A stretch of DNA of 64,000 bases, taken from positions 124,001 through 188,000 of the forward strand of contig NZ_BMCN01000001.1 in assembly GCF_014635205.1 (NCBI RefSeq), given 5' to 3'. The position numbers and the translations under genes were made by a program. Positions 46,239-56,134 of the stretch are shown here, one piece after another; within the stretch, counting starts at the first letter, position 1; each line of letters starts with the position of its first letter. Under the pieces are notes generated by a model, which made no database searches, had not been told where the DNA came from, and saw nothing but the letters and a program-made list of their open reading frames with translations. The DNA comes from Jeotgalicoccus aerolatus. Its GTDB lineage: Bacteria; Bacillota; Bacilli; Staphylococcales; Salinicoccaceae.

Positions 46239-46338
46239 ATGTTTTCATATTTTAGATTATATGATTATTTTTCGTACAAAGAAAAGTTTAGTATAATAAA
46301 TATCATTAATAGTAATCTGTAAATCGGAGGTCCTCTCT

Positions 46339-49143
46339 ATGGGAAAAGATATATTTGTAGGCAATAATAAAGGTGAAATCATATTTCAGGATATTTTTAA
46401 AACCATTAGAAATAACGATCGCATCATTTTATCGGAAACTGAACCTTTTCATACATTAATCGACGGTTTAACTGTGCCCAAATCGGGCTTTTTGGAAATT
46501 ACCGGCGGTGATAATCAGAATGTGAAAATCAGTGCAGGTATGTCGGTTTACGGTGAATTGACTTTGAGAAATCTGACGCTGGATTTTTCCTTAACTGACG
46601 AACGTGCCGGAGAAAGGATATACGTCGAAGGGGGCAAGCTGAATCTATATAATGTTACTATCGTTGGCAGCAATCGTTCAGGCAGTCCGGTGATGATTAA
46701 CGACGGCATACTTGAAGCGAATGACGCTTATATAGTTAAAAAAGCTGGGAAAAGTTATGCTGTTGAGCTGAAGAATAAAAGCAAAGGGATTATACACAGA
46801 TCTAAAATAGACGGTTATGTCATAACGAATTCTGAAATCTTTTTGGATAACACTAAAGTAAGACATGGTGCTTTTATTAAAGAACAGTCAACGATGGTAT
46901 CAGATAAGGTCAACTATAATTTTTATCACGCTTCGGATCCGCGGAACCTGTATGTTACAGACAGTAAAATAGTGATTAATCAAGGTGATATTACCGGCGA
47001 TAAAATAGATAACCCGCTGAGACTCTTTAATTCAAAATTAGAAATGAGAAATAGTAAAATCGTAAATTTAAGAACGAATGGTTTTGGTCTTGAATTAAAC
47101 AGCAGTACAGCCACGATAGAAAATAGTGAAATACGAGGGATATTCTCCAAAGACTCAAAAGTGAATACTGCAGGAAGATTAACACTTCACAGTTTTTTTG
47201 AACTGTATGAGAATAGCGTGATTAAAGCTGAAGAATTGAATATTATTATCGCACAGCCGAATTTTGCAATGCAGCTTAAAGAAAATTCTTCAGCAGAGGT
47301 TCAAGTACTGACTTCACCATATTCACCGTTAATCAAAGTAGACAATTCAAGTTTAAATATCGAAACGAGCAAAACCGCCGCTGAGTTAATTACAGCTGAA
47401 GTGAGCGGGAATTATACCGTTGAAGGGGATAATATTAATGTAAAGGAGCTGAACGTGCAGACCTTTGAAAATAAACAGTTACATGATCAAAATCAAGACA
47501 GCAAACCGGAACTTGAAAAAGGGGAAGCTTTAAAGAAACTGTTTAATTTAACTGGTTTAAATGAAGTTAAATCATCTGTTAAGAAATTTATTAATTTAGC
47601 GCGGGTGAATCAGACAAAAAAAGAAAATGGTCTGCCAGTCAGGCAGTCTTCTTTACACTCAGTATATTTAGGCAATCCGGGTACAGGTAAAACAACGGTA
47701 GCGAGACTGGTCGGCCAGGTGCTCTATGAAGAAGGTGTGCTGAAAAACAGCAATTTTGTTGAAGTATCCAGACAAGATCTAGTTTCAGGCTATCTTGGAA
47801 AAACGACAGAGCAGACATTAGAAAAATTAAAAGCTGCTCATGGCGGTGTATTTTTCCTCGATGAAGCGTATACTTTAAACGCTGAAGGCGGGACGACGAA
47901 CTACGGTCAGGAAGCGCTCGATACAATATTAAAATATATGGAAGATAACAGGGATGAAATCATGGTCATCTTTGCCGGTTATACGAAAGAAATGTACGAT
48001 TTCTTTACTATGAATCAGGGACTGAAATCGAGAATTCCGCATTATTTTGATTTTGAAGACTATTCAGCAGAAGAACTAGCTGAAATCGGCATTAAAGAAC
48101 TGGAACATGAACATTTCCAATTTGATCATCAAAAGTATAGTAAGGAACTAAAGAAAATGTACAGGCGTTCATCAGACAACAGCAATGCCAGGTTCGTGCG
48201 TAATTTTAATGAAAAGCTTATATTGGAACAATCCAATAGAGTAGCTGAATCCACTGCAGACTCAGAAGACTTTTTAAAAATTACGGATGAGGATTGGACG
48301 AACATGCTCGGTGCAGATGAAAATAGCGACGGCGGATTGAAGGCGCTGTATACTGAGTTAAATCAATTAACAGGACTGGATAATGTGAAGTCCTTTATCA
48401 GCGGTTTAATTAAAGAAGCCCAGGCTAATAAAATGTTTGAAGAACGCGGTATGGAAATCGGCAATTCATCTTACCATATGATGTTTACAGGGCCGCCGGG
48501 TACAGGTAAAACGACTATTGCCAGACTGATTGCTAAATTCTTTAAACAGCTGGATATTATTCCGGAAGATAAAGTAATCGAAGTCGATCGAAGTGATCTT
48601 GTCGGATCTTATATTGGTCACACTGAGAAGAATACAAAAAATGTTATAGAACGAGCGATGGGCGGGGTGCTGTTTATAGATGAAGCCTATCAGCTGTCGA
48701 TGGAAAACAGTCCAAATGATTTCGGTAAGCAGGCGATAGAAACTTTAATTACTGAACTTGAAAATAAGAGAGATAAATTCATTGTTATTTTTGCCGGCTA
48801 TACAGAAGATATGCTCCGTTTTATGCATTCAAATGAAGGTCTGAAATCACGTGTGCCGTATACGATTGAATTTCCGGCCTATACTGCAGAAAATGTAGCA
48901 GATATCGTATTCAATATGCTGCAGGGCCAATGGAGATTCAATGAAGATTTCTTAAGAATGACTGTAATCAGTGAATACGACCAGCTGGAAGATAGTGAAA
49001 AATCAAATGGACGCTGGGCGAGAAATTTTACTCAAAAACTGCTTATGCGCCATAAAAGCTACATCGTGAATGAAGATGTTGAACCTGACAACTTTGATTT
49101 TATAACAGACAAAGTGATATTCAGTCTTGGGGAAAACGAATAA
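46339..49143 (+). CDS. Beta-helix protein fused to two CbxX/CfxQ-type AAA+ ATPase domains
   Basis: 934 residues. Residues ~1-385 have the irregular hydrophobic/Asn ladder of a right-handed beta-helix (pectate-lyase-like; LTLRNLTLDFSL, GGKLNLYNVTIVGS, SKLEMRNSKIVNL), without a signal peptide. Two AAA+ modules follow. The first has Walker A GNPGTGKTT (445-453), Walker B FFLDEAY (Asp508, Glu509) and GLKSRIPHYFDF. The second has GPPGTGKTT (718-726), LFIDEAY (Asp781, Glu782) and GLKSRVPYTIEF. Both belong to the CbxX/CfxQ-SpoVK-EccA family and look active. Such ATPases remodel partner proteins as hexamers; the beta-helix would be a cytosolic recognition domain. No partner gene is adjacent. GGAGG lies upstream of the ATG; the promoter has TATAAT at 46292-46297. 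Confidence 0.85.
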   Translation: MGKDIFVGNNKGEIIFQDIFKTIRNNDRIILSETEPFHTLIDGLTVPKSGFLEITGGDNQNVKISAGMSVYGELTLRNLTLDFSLTDERAGERIYVEGGKLNLYNVTIVGSNRSGSPVMINDGILEANDAYIVKKAGKSYAVELKNKSKGIIHRSKIDGYVITNSEIFLDNTKVRHGAFIKEQSTMVSDKVNYNFYHASDPRNLYVTDSKIVINQGDITGDKIDNPLRLFNSKLEMRNSKIVNLRTNGFGLELNSSTATIENSEIRGIFSKDSKVNTAGRLTLHSFFELYENSVIKAEELNIIIAQPNFAMQLKENSSAEVQVLTSPYSPLIKVDNSSLNIETSKTAAELITAEVSGNYTVEGDNINVKELNVQTFENKQLHDQNQDSKPELEKGEALKKLFNLTGLNEVKSSVKKFINLARVNQTKKENGLPVRQSSLHSVYLGNPGTGKTTVARLVGQVLYEEGVLKNSNFVEVSRQDLVSGYLGKTTEQTLEKLKAAHGGVFFLDEAYTLNAEGGTTNYGQEALDTILKYMEDNRDEIMVIFAGYTKEMYDFFTMNQGLKSRIPHYFDFEDYSAEELAEIGIKELEHEHFQFDHQKYSKELKKMYRRSSDNSNARFVRNFNEKLILEQSNRVAESTADSEDFLKITDEDWTNMLGADENSDGGLKALYTELNQLTGLDNVKSFISGLIKEAQANKMFEERGMEIGNSSYHMMFTGPPGTGKTTIARLIAKFFKQLDIIPEDKVIEVDRSDLVGSYIGHTEKNTKNVIERAMGGVLFIDEAYQLSMENSPNDFGKQAIETLITELENKRDKFIVIFAGYTEDMLRFMHSNEGLKSRVPYTIEFPAYTAENVADIVFNMLQGQWRFNEDFLRMTVISEYDQLEDSEKSNGRWARNFTQKLLMRHKSYIVNEDVEPDNFDFITDKVIFSLGENE

Positions 49144-49153
49144 AATATTACAA

Positions 49154-49192
49154 AAAAACACCGAAACCATAAAATATGATTTCGGTGTTTTT
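49154..49192. terminator. Bidirectional terminator between the AAA+ gene and rpsD
   Basis: AAAAACACCGAAA (49154-49166) pairs with TTTCGGTGTTTTT (49180-49192). Confidence 0.85.
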
Positions 49193-49201
49193 AAATTCAG
49201 C

Positions 49202-49804
49202 TTATCTTGAGTAGTACTCAACGATTAACTGTTCGTTAATGTCGGCATTTAACTCACTGCGTTCAGGCAGTCTGTCGAAAGTAACTTCTAAGCTGTCTTT
49301 GTTGAAAGTCAGGTATTCAGGAGTGAAGTTGCTTAATTCAACAGCTTCAGCAATGATATCGAGTTTTTGTGATTTTTCACGAACTCCGATAACTTGTCCT
49401 GGTTTAACCATGAATGAAGGGATGTCTACACGTTTGCCATCCACAGTGATGTGACCGTGGTTAACTAATTGACGTGCTTGACGCTGAGTGCGTGCAAGTC
49501 CTGAAGCACGAACGACTGCATCTAAACGAGTCGCAAGCAGGATCATGAAGTTCTCACCGTGAACACCTTTCATTTTACCTGAACGGTCAAATAAAGTACG
49601 GAATTGACGTTCGTTGATACCGTACATGTAACGGAGTTTTTGTTTCTCCTGCAGTTGCATACCGTATTCTGATAATTTAATTCTTTGTGTCGGACCGTGC
49701 TGACCTGGTGGGTACGGACGGCGTTCTAATTCTTTGCCTGTGCCTGTTAGGGAAATTCCTAAACGACGTGATTTTTTCCAGATTGAACCTGTAAAACGAG
49801 CCAT
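49202..49804 (-). CDS. rpsD: 30S ribosomal protein S4
   Basis: 200 residues, primary 16S rRNA-binding protein and in Bacillus an autoregulator of its own m[22 protein letters not shown] start, the S4 domain [33 protein letters not shown] (described in part) and terminal [10 protein letters not shown] are typical. Single-gene unit, as in other Bacillales where rpsD lies outside the large ribosomal operons. AGGAGG precedes the ATG. Confidence 0.97.
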   Translation of the reverse strand: MARFTGSIWKKSRRLGISLTGTGKELERRPYPPGQHGPTQRIKLSEYGMQLQEKQKLRYMYGINERQFRTLFDRSGKMKGVHGENFMILLATRLDAVVRASGLARTQRQARQLVNHGHITVDGKRVDIPSFMVKPGQVIGVREKSQKLDIIAEAVELSNFTPEYLTFNKDSLEVTFDRLPERSELNADINEQLIVEYYSR

Positions 49805-49986
49805 ATTAGCTCCTCCTTATGTTTTATAGTATATGCAAAAAACATCATAAGGGGTATAATCTCCTGTCAGGGTATACGCTCTAAAGTGCCTTCACCTCAT
49901 AGCATTGGTTACGCAGCACACCAACCGCGGGGACCGCATACTTACTCACAATGACTATCCGCTACTTATACTGTTCATTTACACAA
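49805..49986 (-). promoter_or_regulatory. rpsD 5' leader, probable S4 autoregulatory RNA
   Basis: About 180 bases separate the promoter from the rpsD start and hold no gene. Complementary G/C-rich segments (for example the GGTTGGTGTGC and GCGTAACC-type stretches on the minus strand) suggest a folded leader. Bacillus rpsD is controlled by S4 binding its leader, so this is the expected element; I could not confirm the pseudoknot by eye. Confidence 0.5.
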
Positions 49987-49992
49987 TAATAT

Positions 49993-50021
49993 ATTCTACA
50001 TCTTCCTAGTCTGTTTGTCAA
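49993..50021 (-). promoter_or_regulatory. rpsD promoter
   Basis: On the minus strand TTGACA (complement of 50016-50021), 17 bases, TAGAAT (complement of 49993-49998). It starts three bases beyond the stop of the upstream gene. Confidence 0.85.
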
Positions 50022-50023
50022 CG

Positions 50024-50494
50024 TTAAATATAGTCGATTAAAGTCTCAACAAATGCTTTTAAGCCGCTTCTGTCTTCTTCTGTAAAGCGTTCTAAAATTG
50101 GGGCGTCGATATCGAGTACACCGATACCTTTGCCGTCTTTGTAGAGCGGCAATACAATTTCAGATTTACTGTTCGCATCGCAGGCGATGTGACCCGGAAA
50201 CTCATTCACGTCATCGACGATAAAAATATCATTGCCGCGGAATGCTGTACCGCAAACGCCTTTGCCGTTTTCTATACGGACACATGCAGGCAATCCCTGG
50301 AAAGGTCCGAGGACTAATTCGTTTGAACTTTCATCATATAAATAGAAGCCGACCCAGTTTATATCTTTCAGAAAATAATTAAGCAGGCTCGAAGCGTTAG
50401 ACAGGTTGGCAATTCTGTCAGTTTCGTCTTCGATTAAGCTTTTCAGCATCTTATTTAATGTATCGTAATCTTTTATTTCTATATTAGTAAACAT
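50024..50494 (-). CDS. Free methionine-(R)-sulfoxide reductase (GAF domain)
   Basis: 156-residue single GAF domain. Three cysteines sit where fRMsr enzymes carry them: Cys71 (GLPACVRI), Cys81 (GKGVCGTAF, the usual catalytic one) and Cys105 (HIACDANS). These enzymes reduce free Met-R-sulfoxide with thioredoxin. It corresponds to YtsP near rpsD in B. subtilis. ATG preceded by GGGGGC-type weak ribosome site. It lies just upstream of rpsD, and both point leftward. Confidence 0.9.
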   Translation of the reverse strand: MFTNIEIKDYDTLNKMLKSLIEDETDRIANLSNASSLLNYFLKDINWVGFYLYDESSNELVLGPFQGLPACVRIENGKGVCGTAFRGNDIFIVDDVNEFPGHIACDANSKSEIVLPLYKDGKGIGVLDIDAPILERFTEEDRSGLKAFVETLIDYI

Positions 50495-50607
50495 TTTATG
50501 CCCCCATGCGCTTCTTTATAGTGTGATTTTAAAGAATTATACATTTATATGTTTTAGAACACAACGTTTTGAGCTATAATTGAGTGTATATCTAGGAGGT
50601 TAAGTGT

Positions 50608-52302
50608 ATGTGGGTGTATATATTAATCGCGATTATCATTTTGGTCATCGTGACAGCAGCTGTACTGCTGTACTTAAGATCTGTAAAGACACAAATGATC
50701 GAAACGCAATACAGCAGACTGCATGAAGTCAATCAGCTTCCATTTAAATTGGATTTAGTAAAATTAAAAAATTACAACCTGCATGGTGAAGCAAAAACGC
50801 TTTACAACAACTGGCAGGATGAATGGAACCAAACATTAAATACTCATAGTACACATGCAACAAATGCACTTGAACAGTCGAAAGTAAACGTAGAAAAATT
50901 CAGATTTGCAAAAAGTACAAATGATAATGAACTCGCTGGCGAGAATATAAATATCATTAAAAATAAGTACGATGAATTGACTGAAGAAGTAGCAAAGTTC
51001 ATGGAATCTGTTGAGCAGGGGAAAACCGAAAATATTGAAAGCGAACGTTTGTATCGTGAAGCAAAGCGTGATGTGCTTGCGAACGGCCATAAGTTCGGAG
51101 ATGCTAAAAAGCCGCTTGAAGAAGTGATTAAAGCATATGAACCTGAAATGGCTAAGTACGAAAAAATGGTAAATGACGGGGATTATCTCCGTGCCAATGA
51201 ATTTATTTTTAATACGCACAATGAGCTGCTTAACTTAAAAGACAATATGGAAGAAATTCCGCTCTTGATTAAAGAAGTGCAAAAGGAACTGCCACAGCAG
51301 TTCCAGGAGCTGCGATACGGCTGCAGAGACTTGCGTGCTAAGGGTTACGACCTGGATCATATTAAAGTGGAAAACAGATTGTCTACATTAAAGAGCAACT
51401 TGAACCGTGTAGAACCGCTTGTTGCTAAACTTGAATTAGAAGAAGCAGACTCTATTTTAGAAAATATTCATGATGAACTGGATGATATGTATGCACTGGT
51501 TGAACATGAAGTGACTGCTAAGAATAAGTTCGACGGTGAAAAAGATGTTATTACTGACGAACTGTTTAATGCTAAAGCATTGAACTATACGCTGCGTACC
51601 GAAATCGATTATATTCAGGAACAGTATCATATCGATGAGTCGGATGTTCAAAAAGTCATGAATTATGAAAATGAAATTGAAAATCTGATTACGATTTACA
51701 GTGATATGATTGATGAAACTGAGAAAAATACGACACGCTACAGTGCGATTGTCGATAACATCGACTATTTAAAAAACAATGCACATACCATTCACGAAGA
51801 ACAAAACAGTATCCAGGAGCACCTGGTTAATCTGCGTGAAGATGATGCAGAAGCGCGTGAAAACATTAATTATGTTAATGACCGCAAGGAAAAAGTATAC
51901 CGCGAACTGATGTCATCCAACTTAGTGACGCTGCCTGAGCAGTTTATCGTTATGAAGCATGAAATTGAAATGAATATCAGAGAAATTGATAACTACTTCA
52001 GCCGCCGTCCGCTAAACGTCGAGTACGTTAAAGCCAAAGTGAACGATACTGTTTTAATGATGAATAAATTCGAACAGGAAGCATACGCCGTAATGAGAGA
52101 TTCACAGCTGACTGAGCTGATGATTCAGTACGGCAACAGATTCCGCAGTACGGATCCGGATTTAAACAATCAGTTAAATGAAGCTGAGCGTCTGTTTAAA
52201 GAAAACCGTTATAAACGTGCACTTGATGTTGCAAAAGATGCAGTCGAAAGTGCAGAACCGGGCAGTGCAGGGAAAATTGAAAAACAATTTGATACAAATT
52301 AA
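50608..52302 (+). CDS. ezrA: Septation ring formation regulator EzrA
   Basis: 564 residues. An N-terminal membrane helix (~3-25) places the rest in the cytosol. The rest is a long series of coiled-coil, spectrin-like repeats rich in Glu, Asn and Lys. EzrA binds FtsZ and divisome proteins and prevents extra Z-rings. Length agrees with staphylococcal and Bacillus EzrA (~562-564). Position between the fRMsr gene/rpsD and nifS-thiI matches those genomes. AGGAGG precedes the ATG. Confidence 0.95.
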   Translation: MWVYILIAIIILVIVTAAVLLYLRSVKTQMIETQYSRLHEVNQLPFKLDLVKLKNYNLHGEAKTLYNNWQDEWNQTLNTHSTHATNALEQSKVNVEKFRFAKSTNDNELAGENINIIKNKYDELTEEVAKFMESVEQGKTENIESERLYREAKRDVLANGHKFGDAKKPLEEVIKAYEPEMAKYEKMVNDGDYLRANEFIFNTHNELLNLKDNMEEIPLLIKEVQKELPQQFQELRYGCRDLRAKGYDLDHIKVENRLSTLKSNLNRVEPLVAKLELEEADSILENIHDELDDMYALVEHEVTAKNKFDGEKDVITDELFNAKALNYTLRTEIDYIQEQYHIDESDVQKVMNYENEIENLITIYSDMIDETEKNTTRYSAIVDNIDYLKNNAHTIHEEQNSIQEHLVNLREDDAEARENINYVNDRKEKVYRELMSSNLVTLPEQFIVMKHEIEMNIREIDNYFSRRPLNVEYVKAKVNDTVLMMNKFEQEAYAVMRDSQLTELMIQYGNRFRSTDPDLNNQLNEAERLFKENRYKRALDVAKDAVESAEPGSAGKIEKQFDTN

Positions 52303-52303
52303 C

Positions 52304-52340
52304 AAAATGACTTAGGATATGTCATATCCTAAGTCATTTT
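52304..52340 (+). terminator. Terminator after ezrA
   Basis: AAAATGACTTAGGATATG-type arm (52304-52321) pairs perfectly with CATATCCTAAGTCATTTT (52323-52340). Confidence 0.8.
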
Positions 52341-52359
52341 ATGTGAGAGGTGATCGACG

Positions 52360-53487
52360 ATGATATATTTTGATAATGCAGCGACAACGGCGCCCTTTAA
52401 AGAAGCGCTGCAGACATATATGATGACAAGCGAAAGATATTTTTATAATACTGCAAGTATTCACCAGAGCGGTAAAGATGCTGCGAGATTATTAGAAGCA
52501 GCACGCGGTCAAATACTCGATTTAATGGATTTAAAAAATTATGATCTTGTATTTACATCCAGTGCAACTGAAAGTAATAATATCGCGCTGCAGAGTATGC
52601 TGAGAAGAAAGAAGCCGTTCGGGAAAACAATTTTAACGAGTGAACTTGAGCATCCGAGTATCGTAAATGTACTCGAAGAGATGAAGCAGGACGGTTTTAC
52701 TGTGAAATATATAAAAACAACAGAGAGCGGGACAGTTGACCTCAGCCATTTAAGAACATTGATGGACAGCGATGTTGTTTTTGTAACGGTTATGGCTGTG
52801 AATAATATTATTGGCAGTGTGCAGCCGATTCAGGATATTATACTTATTTTACAAGACTATCCAAAAGTGCATTTTCACGTCGATGCCACCCAGGCCATTG
52901 GTAAAGCAGATATCGATTACAATGGTGCAGATACAATGAGTATATCCGCCCATAAGTTTAATGGTGTCAAAGGTGCCGGCGGACTATTCGTCAGAGATCT
53001 CGCGACTCTAAAACCGGTCCAATACGGCGGCGGACATGAGTACAATGTCAGAAGCGGCACTGTGAATTTACCGGCGATTGCGGCCATGGCGAAAGCACTG
53101 CGTCTGACGCTGTCAGAAGCGCGTCTTGTGAATCAGCGGCTGAAGGATTATAATTTAAAAATTAGAGCAGCAGTTAAGGATTTAAAAGCAGTGTATGTTC
53201 AGCCTAAAGATGCACCGTATATAGTGAATGTGTCATTTATCGGCGCTAAAGGTGAAGTTGTTGTGAATGCTTTGTCTAAGAGAGGCATTGCGGTATCTAC
53301 GACAAGTGCCTGCGCATCGAAACTTGCGACTTTAAACGAAACGCTGCTGGCTTTACACAACAGTGATGAAGTGATCGAAGGCAGCATCCGTATTTCAATG
53401 GGACGGACAACATCTGAAGAAGATGTCGAACAGCTGATTACTGCCTTAAAAGAGGTTTATGAAGAATTAGGAGATGTACTAAAATGA
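52360..53487 (+). CDS. Cysteine desulfurase, NifS/IscS family (NifZ-type partner of ThiI)
   Basis: 375 residues; PLP enzyme passing sulfur from cysteine as persulfide. It shows MIYFDNAATT, TSSATESNNIAL, HVDATQAIGK, SAHKFNGVKGAGGL with the PLP lysine, and the catalytic cysteine in TSACASK. Overlap of four bases with thiI (ATGA) and the same order in Bacillus (nifZ-thiI) indicate that it supplies sulfur for tRNA 4-thiouridine rather than general Fe-S assembly. Confidence 0.92.
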   Translation: MIYFDNAATTAPFKEALQTYMMTSERYFYNTASIHQSGKDAARLLEAARGQILDLMDLKNYDLVFTSSATESNNIALQSMLRRKKPFGKTILTSELEHPSIVNVLEEMKQDGFTVKYIKTTESGTVDLSHLRTLMDSDVVFVTVMAVNNIIGSVQPIQDIILILQDYPKVHFHVDATQAIGKADIDYNGADTMSISAHKFNGVKGAGGLFVRDLATLKPVQYGGGHEYNVRSGTVNLPAIAAMAKALRLTLSEARLVNQRLKDYNLKIRAAVKDLKAVYVQPKDAPYIVNVSFIGAKGEVVVNALSKRGIAVSTTSACASKLATLNETLLALHNSDEVIEGSIRISMGRTTSEEDVEQLITALKEVYEELGDVLK

Positions 53488-54686
53488 AGTTTGATCATAT
53501 ATTAATACGCTACGGTGAACTGACGCTGAAAACGAAAAACAGAATGATGTTCGTCCGTGCTTTGAGAGACAGAATGAACAAGGCGCTGAAATCATTTGAT
53601 GTAGAAATTAAAGCAAACAGAGACCGGGCATACATCGTTATTAACGATGAAGACCCGCATGAAATAATAGATAAATTAATGCACATCAGCGGTATTTTAA
53701 GCATGTCACCAGTCGTTAAGCTGGCTAAAACGGATGATGCGATGAAAGAAACTGCTTTGAAATTTGCTAATGAAATAGAAGCCGGCAAAACTTTTAAAAT
53801 CGAAGTGAAACGTGCAGATAAGCAGTATCATTTAGACACTTACGGTGTGCAGCAGCTGCTCGGTGATCACGTGTTTGATCACACATCTCACTTAACGGTA
53901 AACGTTAAACAGCCGGACTATAAAATACTTGCTGAAATTCGACCAGATGCCATATATATGTATTATGAAACGATTCAGGGACTCGGCGGACTGCCGCTCG
54001 GCACGGGAGGTAAAGCACTATTAATGCTGTCAGGCGGCATCGATTCACCGGTTGCCGGTATCGATATTATGCGCCGCGGTGTAGAAATTGAAGCAGTTCA
54101 TTTCCATTCACCGCCGTATACGAGCCCGGAAGCGACGAACAAAGTGAAAGCGCTGGTAGACATAATGAGCGAAAGAACCGGTTTTGATATTAAACTGCAT
54201 ATCGTTCCGTTTACCGAACTCCAGACAACTCTGTACGATAAAATCCCGGATAATCTGTCGATGACATCGACGCGCCGAATTATGCTCCGTATAGCAGAAA
54301 TATTAACTGAAAAAATTGGCGGGGAAGCAGTTGTTAACGGTGAAAACCTCGGTCAGGTCGCTTCACAGACTTTAACCAGCATGTATGCAATCAATGAAGT
54401 GACATCATTGCCTGTACTGCGGCCGCTGCTGACGCTTGAAAAGAATGAAATCGTTAAAATGGCCAGAAACATGGGGACATATGAAACGTCGATTCTGCCA
54501 TTTGAAGACTGCTGTACGATATTTAAACCGAAAGCGCCAAAAACAAAACCGTCGCTCGAATCAGTCAAGAAATTTGAAAGTGCAGTAGACTTCCAGCCGA
54601 TGATTGACAAAGCAATAGACAATATCGAAGTCTATGTACCGTCTCATAAAGAAAAAAAAGAAGATGAATTCAGCGATTTGCTGTAA
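53484..54686 (+). CDS. thiI: tRNA 4-thiouridine synthase ThiI
   Basis: 400 residues. N-terminal ferredoxin-like and THUMP domains (~1-165), then a PP-loop ATPase with LMLSGGIDSPVAG, and conserved FEDCCTIF. The rhodanese domain of E. coli ThiI is missing, as in Bacillus, where the NifS-type partner delivers sulfur directly. It adenylates U8 of tRNA for thiolation. Translationally coupled to the desulfurase gene. Confidence 0.94.
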   Translation: MKFDHILIRYGELTLKTKNRMMFVRALRDRMNKALKSFDVEIKANRDRAYIVINDEDPHEIIDKLMHISGILSMSPVVKLAKTDDAMKETALKFANEIEAGKTFKIEVKRADKQYHLDTYGVQQLLGDHVFDHTSHLTVNVKQPDYKILAEIRPDAIYMYYETIQGLGGLPLGTGGKALLMLSGGIDSPVAGIDIMRRGVEIEAVHFHSPPYTSPEATNKVKALVDIMSERTGFDIKLHIVPFTELQTTLYDKIPDNLSMTSTRRIMLRIAEILTEKIGGEAVVNGENLGQVASQTLTSMYAINEVTSLPVLRPLLTLEKNEIVKMARNMGTYETSILPFEDCCTIFKPKAPKTKPSLESVKKFESAVDFQPMIDKAIDNIEVYVPSHKEKKEDEFSDLL

Positions 54687-54702
54687 TACCGAATCAGTAA
54701 TC

Positions 54703-54732
54703 ATCCGCGCGGGAAATCGTGCGGATTTTTTT
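54703..54732 (+). terminator. Intrinsic terminator after thiI
   Basis: ATCCGCGC (54703-54710) pairs with GTGCGGAT (54719-54726), then seven T. Confidence 0.8.
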
Positions 54733-54808
54733 GTATGATTTATCGATTAAAGTCATTTTGATGTATAGTGGACTTAAATAAAATCTGAAATATAAGGAGC
54801 GGAACAGT

Positions 54809-56134
54809 ATGTCACAAGGATCGTTATTTGATCAGGAAATGGATATGACTGCGCCTTTAGCCAGCAGAGTCAGACCGGAAAGTTTAGAGGATTTTGCCGG
54901 ACAGAAACATTTAATCGGTCACGGTAAAGTGCTTAGAGAAATGATTGAGCAGGATAAAATCTCTTCAATGATATTTTGGGGACCGCCCGGTGTCGGGAAG
55001 ACAACTTTAGCAGAGATTATTGCCAAAACGACAAAGTCTGAATTTATTACTTTCAGTGCGGTCATGAACGGCATTAAAGAAATCAGGAAAATTATGAATG
55101 AAGCAGAGGACAATCGACAGCTCGGTGAACAGACCATCGTTTTTGTCGATGAGATTCACCGTTTTAACAAAGCCCAGCAGGATGCTTTTTTACCTTACGT
55201 TGAAAAAGGCAGCATTATTTTAATCGGCGCCACGACAGAAAATCCGTCTTTTGAAGTCAACTCAGCACTGTTATCGAGAACTCGGGTATTTATTTTGGAG
55301 CAGCTGTCTGAAGACGACATTACTGAACTGCTAAAAAATGTGCTGAAATCAGACCGGGCATTTCCAGAAACAGAAGTAGCTATCGATGATGACTTATTGA
55401 GGCAGATTACTTTATATTCAAACGGTGATGCCAGAACTGCACTGAACACTTTAGAAATGCTCGTGATCAATAATGAAGCAGTGGACGGCAAAGTGACGAT
55501 ATCAGAAGATCTGCTGAATACTTTATTAGATAAAAAAACGCCGTATTACGATAAAAACGGCGAAGAGCACTACAATATTATATCTGCCCTGCATAAATCG
55601 ATGCGTAACAGCGATGTGGATTCAGCAATTTACTGGCTGAACAGAATGCTTGAAGGCGGGGAGGATCCGATTTACATTGCCAGACGTTTACTCAGATTCG
55701 CGAGCGAAGATATCGGCCTTGCTGATAATAATGCCTTGAACCTTGCAGTTAATACATTTCAGGCATGCCGTTACATCGGTATGCCTGAGTGTGATGTTCA
55801 TCTGACACAGTGTGTAATATATATGTCCATATCTCCAAAATCAAACTCGTCTTATAAAGCAATTTTAAATGTTAAAAAAGACATTAAAGAAACGATTGCT
55901 GAACCCGTGCCGCTTCAATTAAGAAATGCACCGACGAAGTTAATGAAGGCGGCGGGCTACGGCAAGGGCTACAAATTAGCCCATTCATATGATGATAAGC
56001 TGACTGCCATGTCGACACGTCCCGATAATATTTCATCCCACATTTATTACAAACCGACTGAAGAAGGCAATGAGGCTAAATTAAAGCACAGACTCGAATA
56101 TATTAATGAATGGAAAGCTTCCCGTAAAGATTAA
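54809..56134 (+). CDS. rarA: Replication-associated recombination protein RarA (MgsA)
   Basis: 441-residue AAA+ protein acting at stalled replication forks. PLASRVRPESLEDFAGQKHL at the start, Walker A FWGPPGVGKTTLAE, Walker B FVDEIHRFNKAQQDAFLP, sensor ATTENPSFEVNSALLSR, and a C-terminal tetramerisation domain (RRLLRFASEDIGLADNNAL). Length is usual for RarA/YrvN. AAGGAG lies upstream. Its stop codon is four bases from that of the convergent nadK. Confidence 0.95.
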   Translation: MSQGSLFDQEMDMTAPLASRVRPESLEDFAGQKHLIGHGKVLREMIEQDKISSMIFWGPPGVGKTTLAEIIAKTTKSEFITFSAVMNGIKEIRKIMNEAEDNRQLGEQTIVFVDEIHRFNKAQQDAFLPYVEKGSIILIGATTENPSFEVNSALLSRTRVFILEQLSEDDITELLKNVLKSDRAFPETEVAIDDDLLRQITLYSNGDARTALNTLEMLVINNEAVDGKVTISEDLLNTLLDKKTPYYDKNGEEHYNIISALHKSMRNSDVDSAIYWLNRMLEGGEDPIYIARRLLRFASEDIGLADNNALNLAVNTFQACRYIGMPECDVHLTQCVIYMSISPKSNSSYKAILNVKKDIKETIAEPVPLQLRNAPTKLMKAAGYGKGYKLAHSYDDKLTAMSTRPDNISSHIYYKPTEEGNEAKLKHRLEYINEWKASRKD

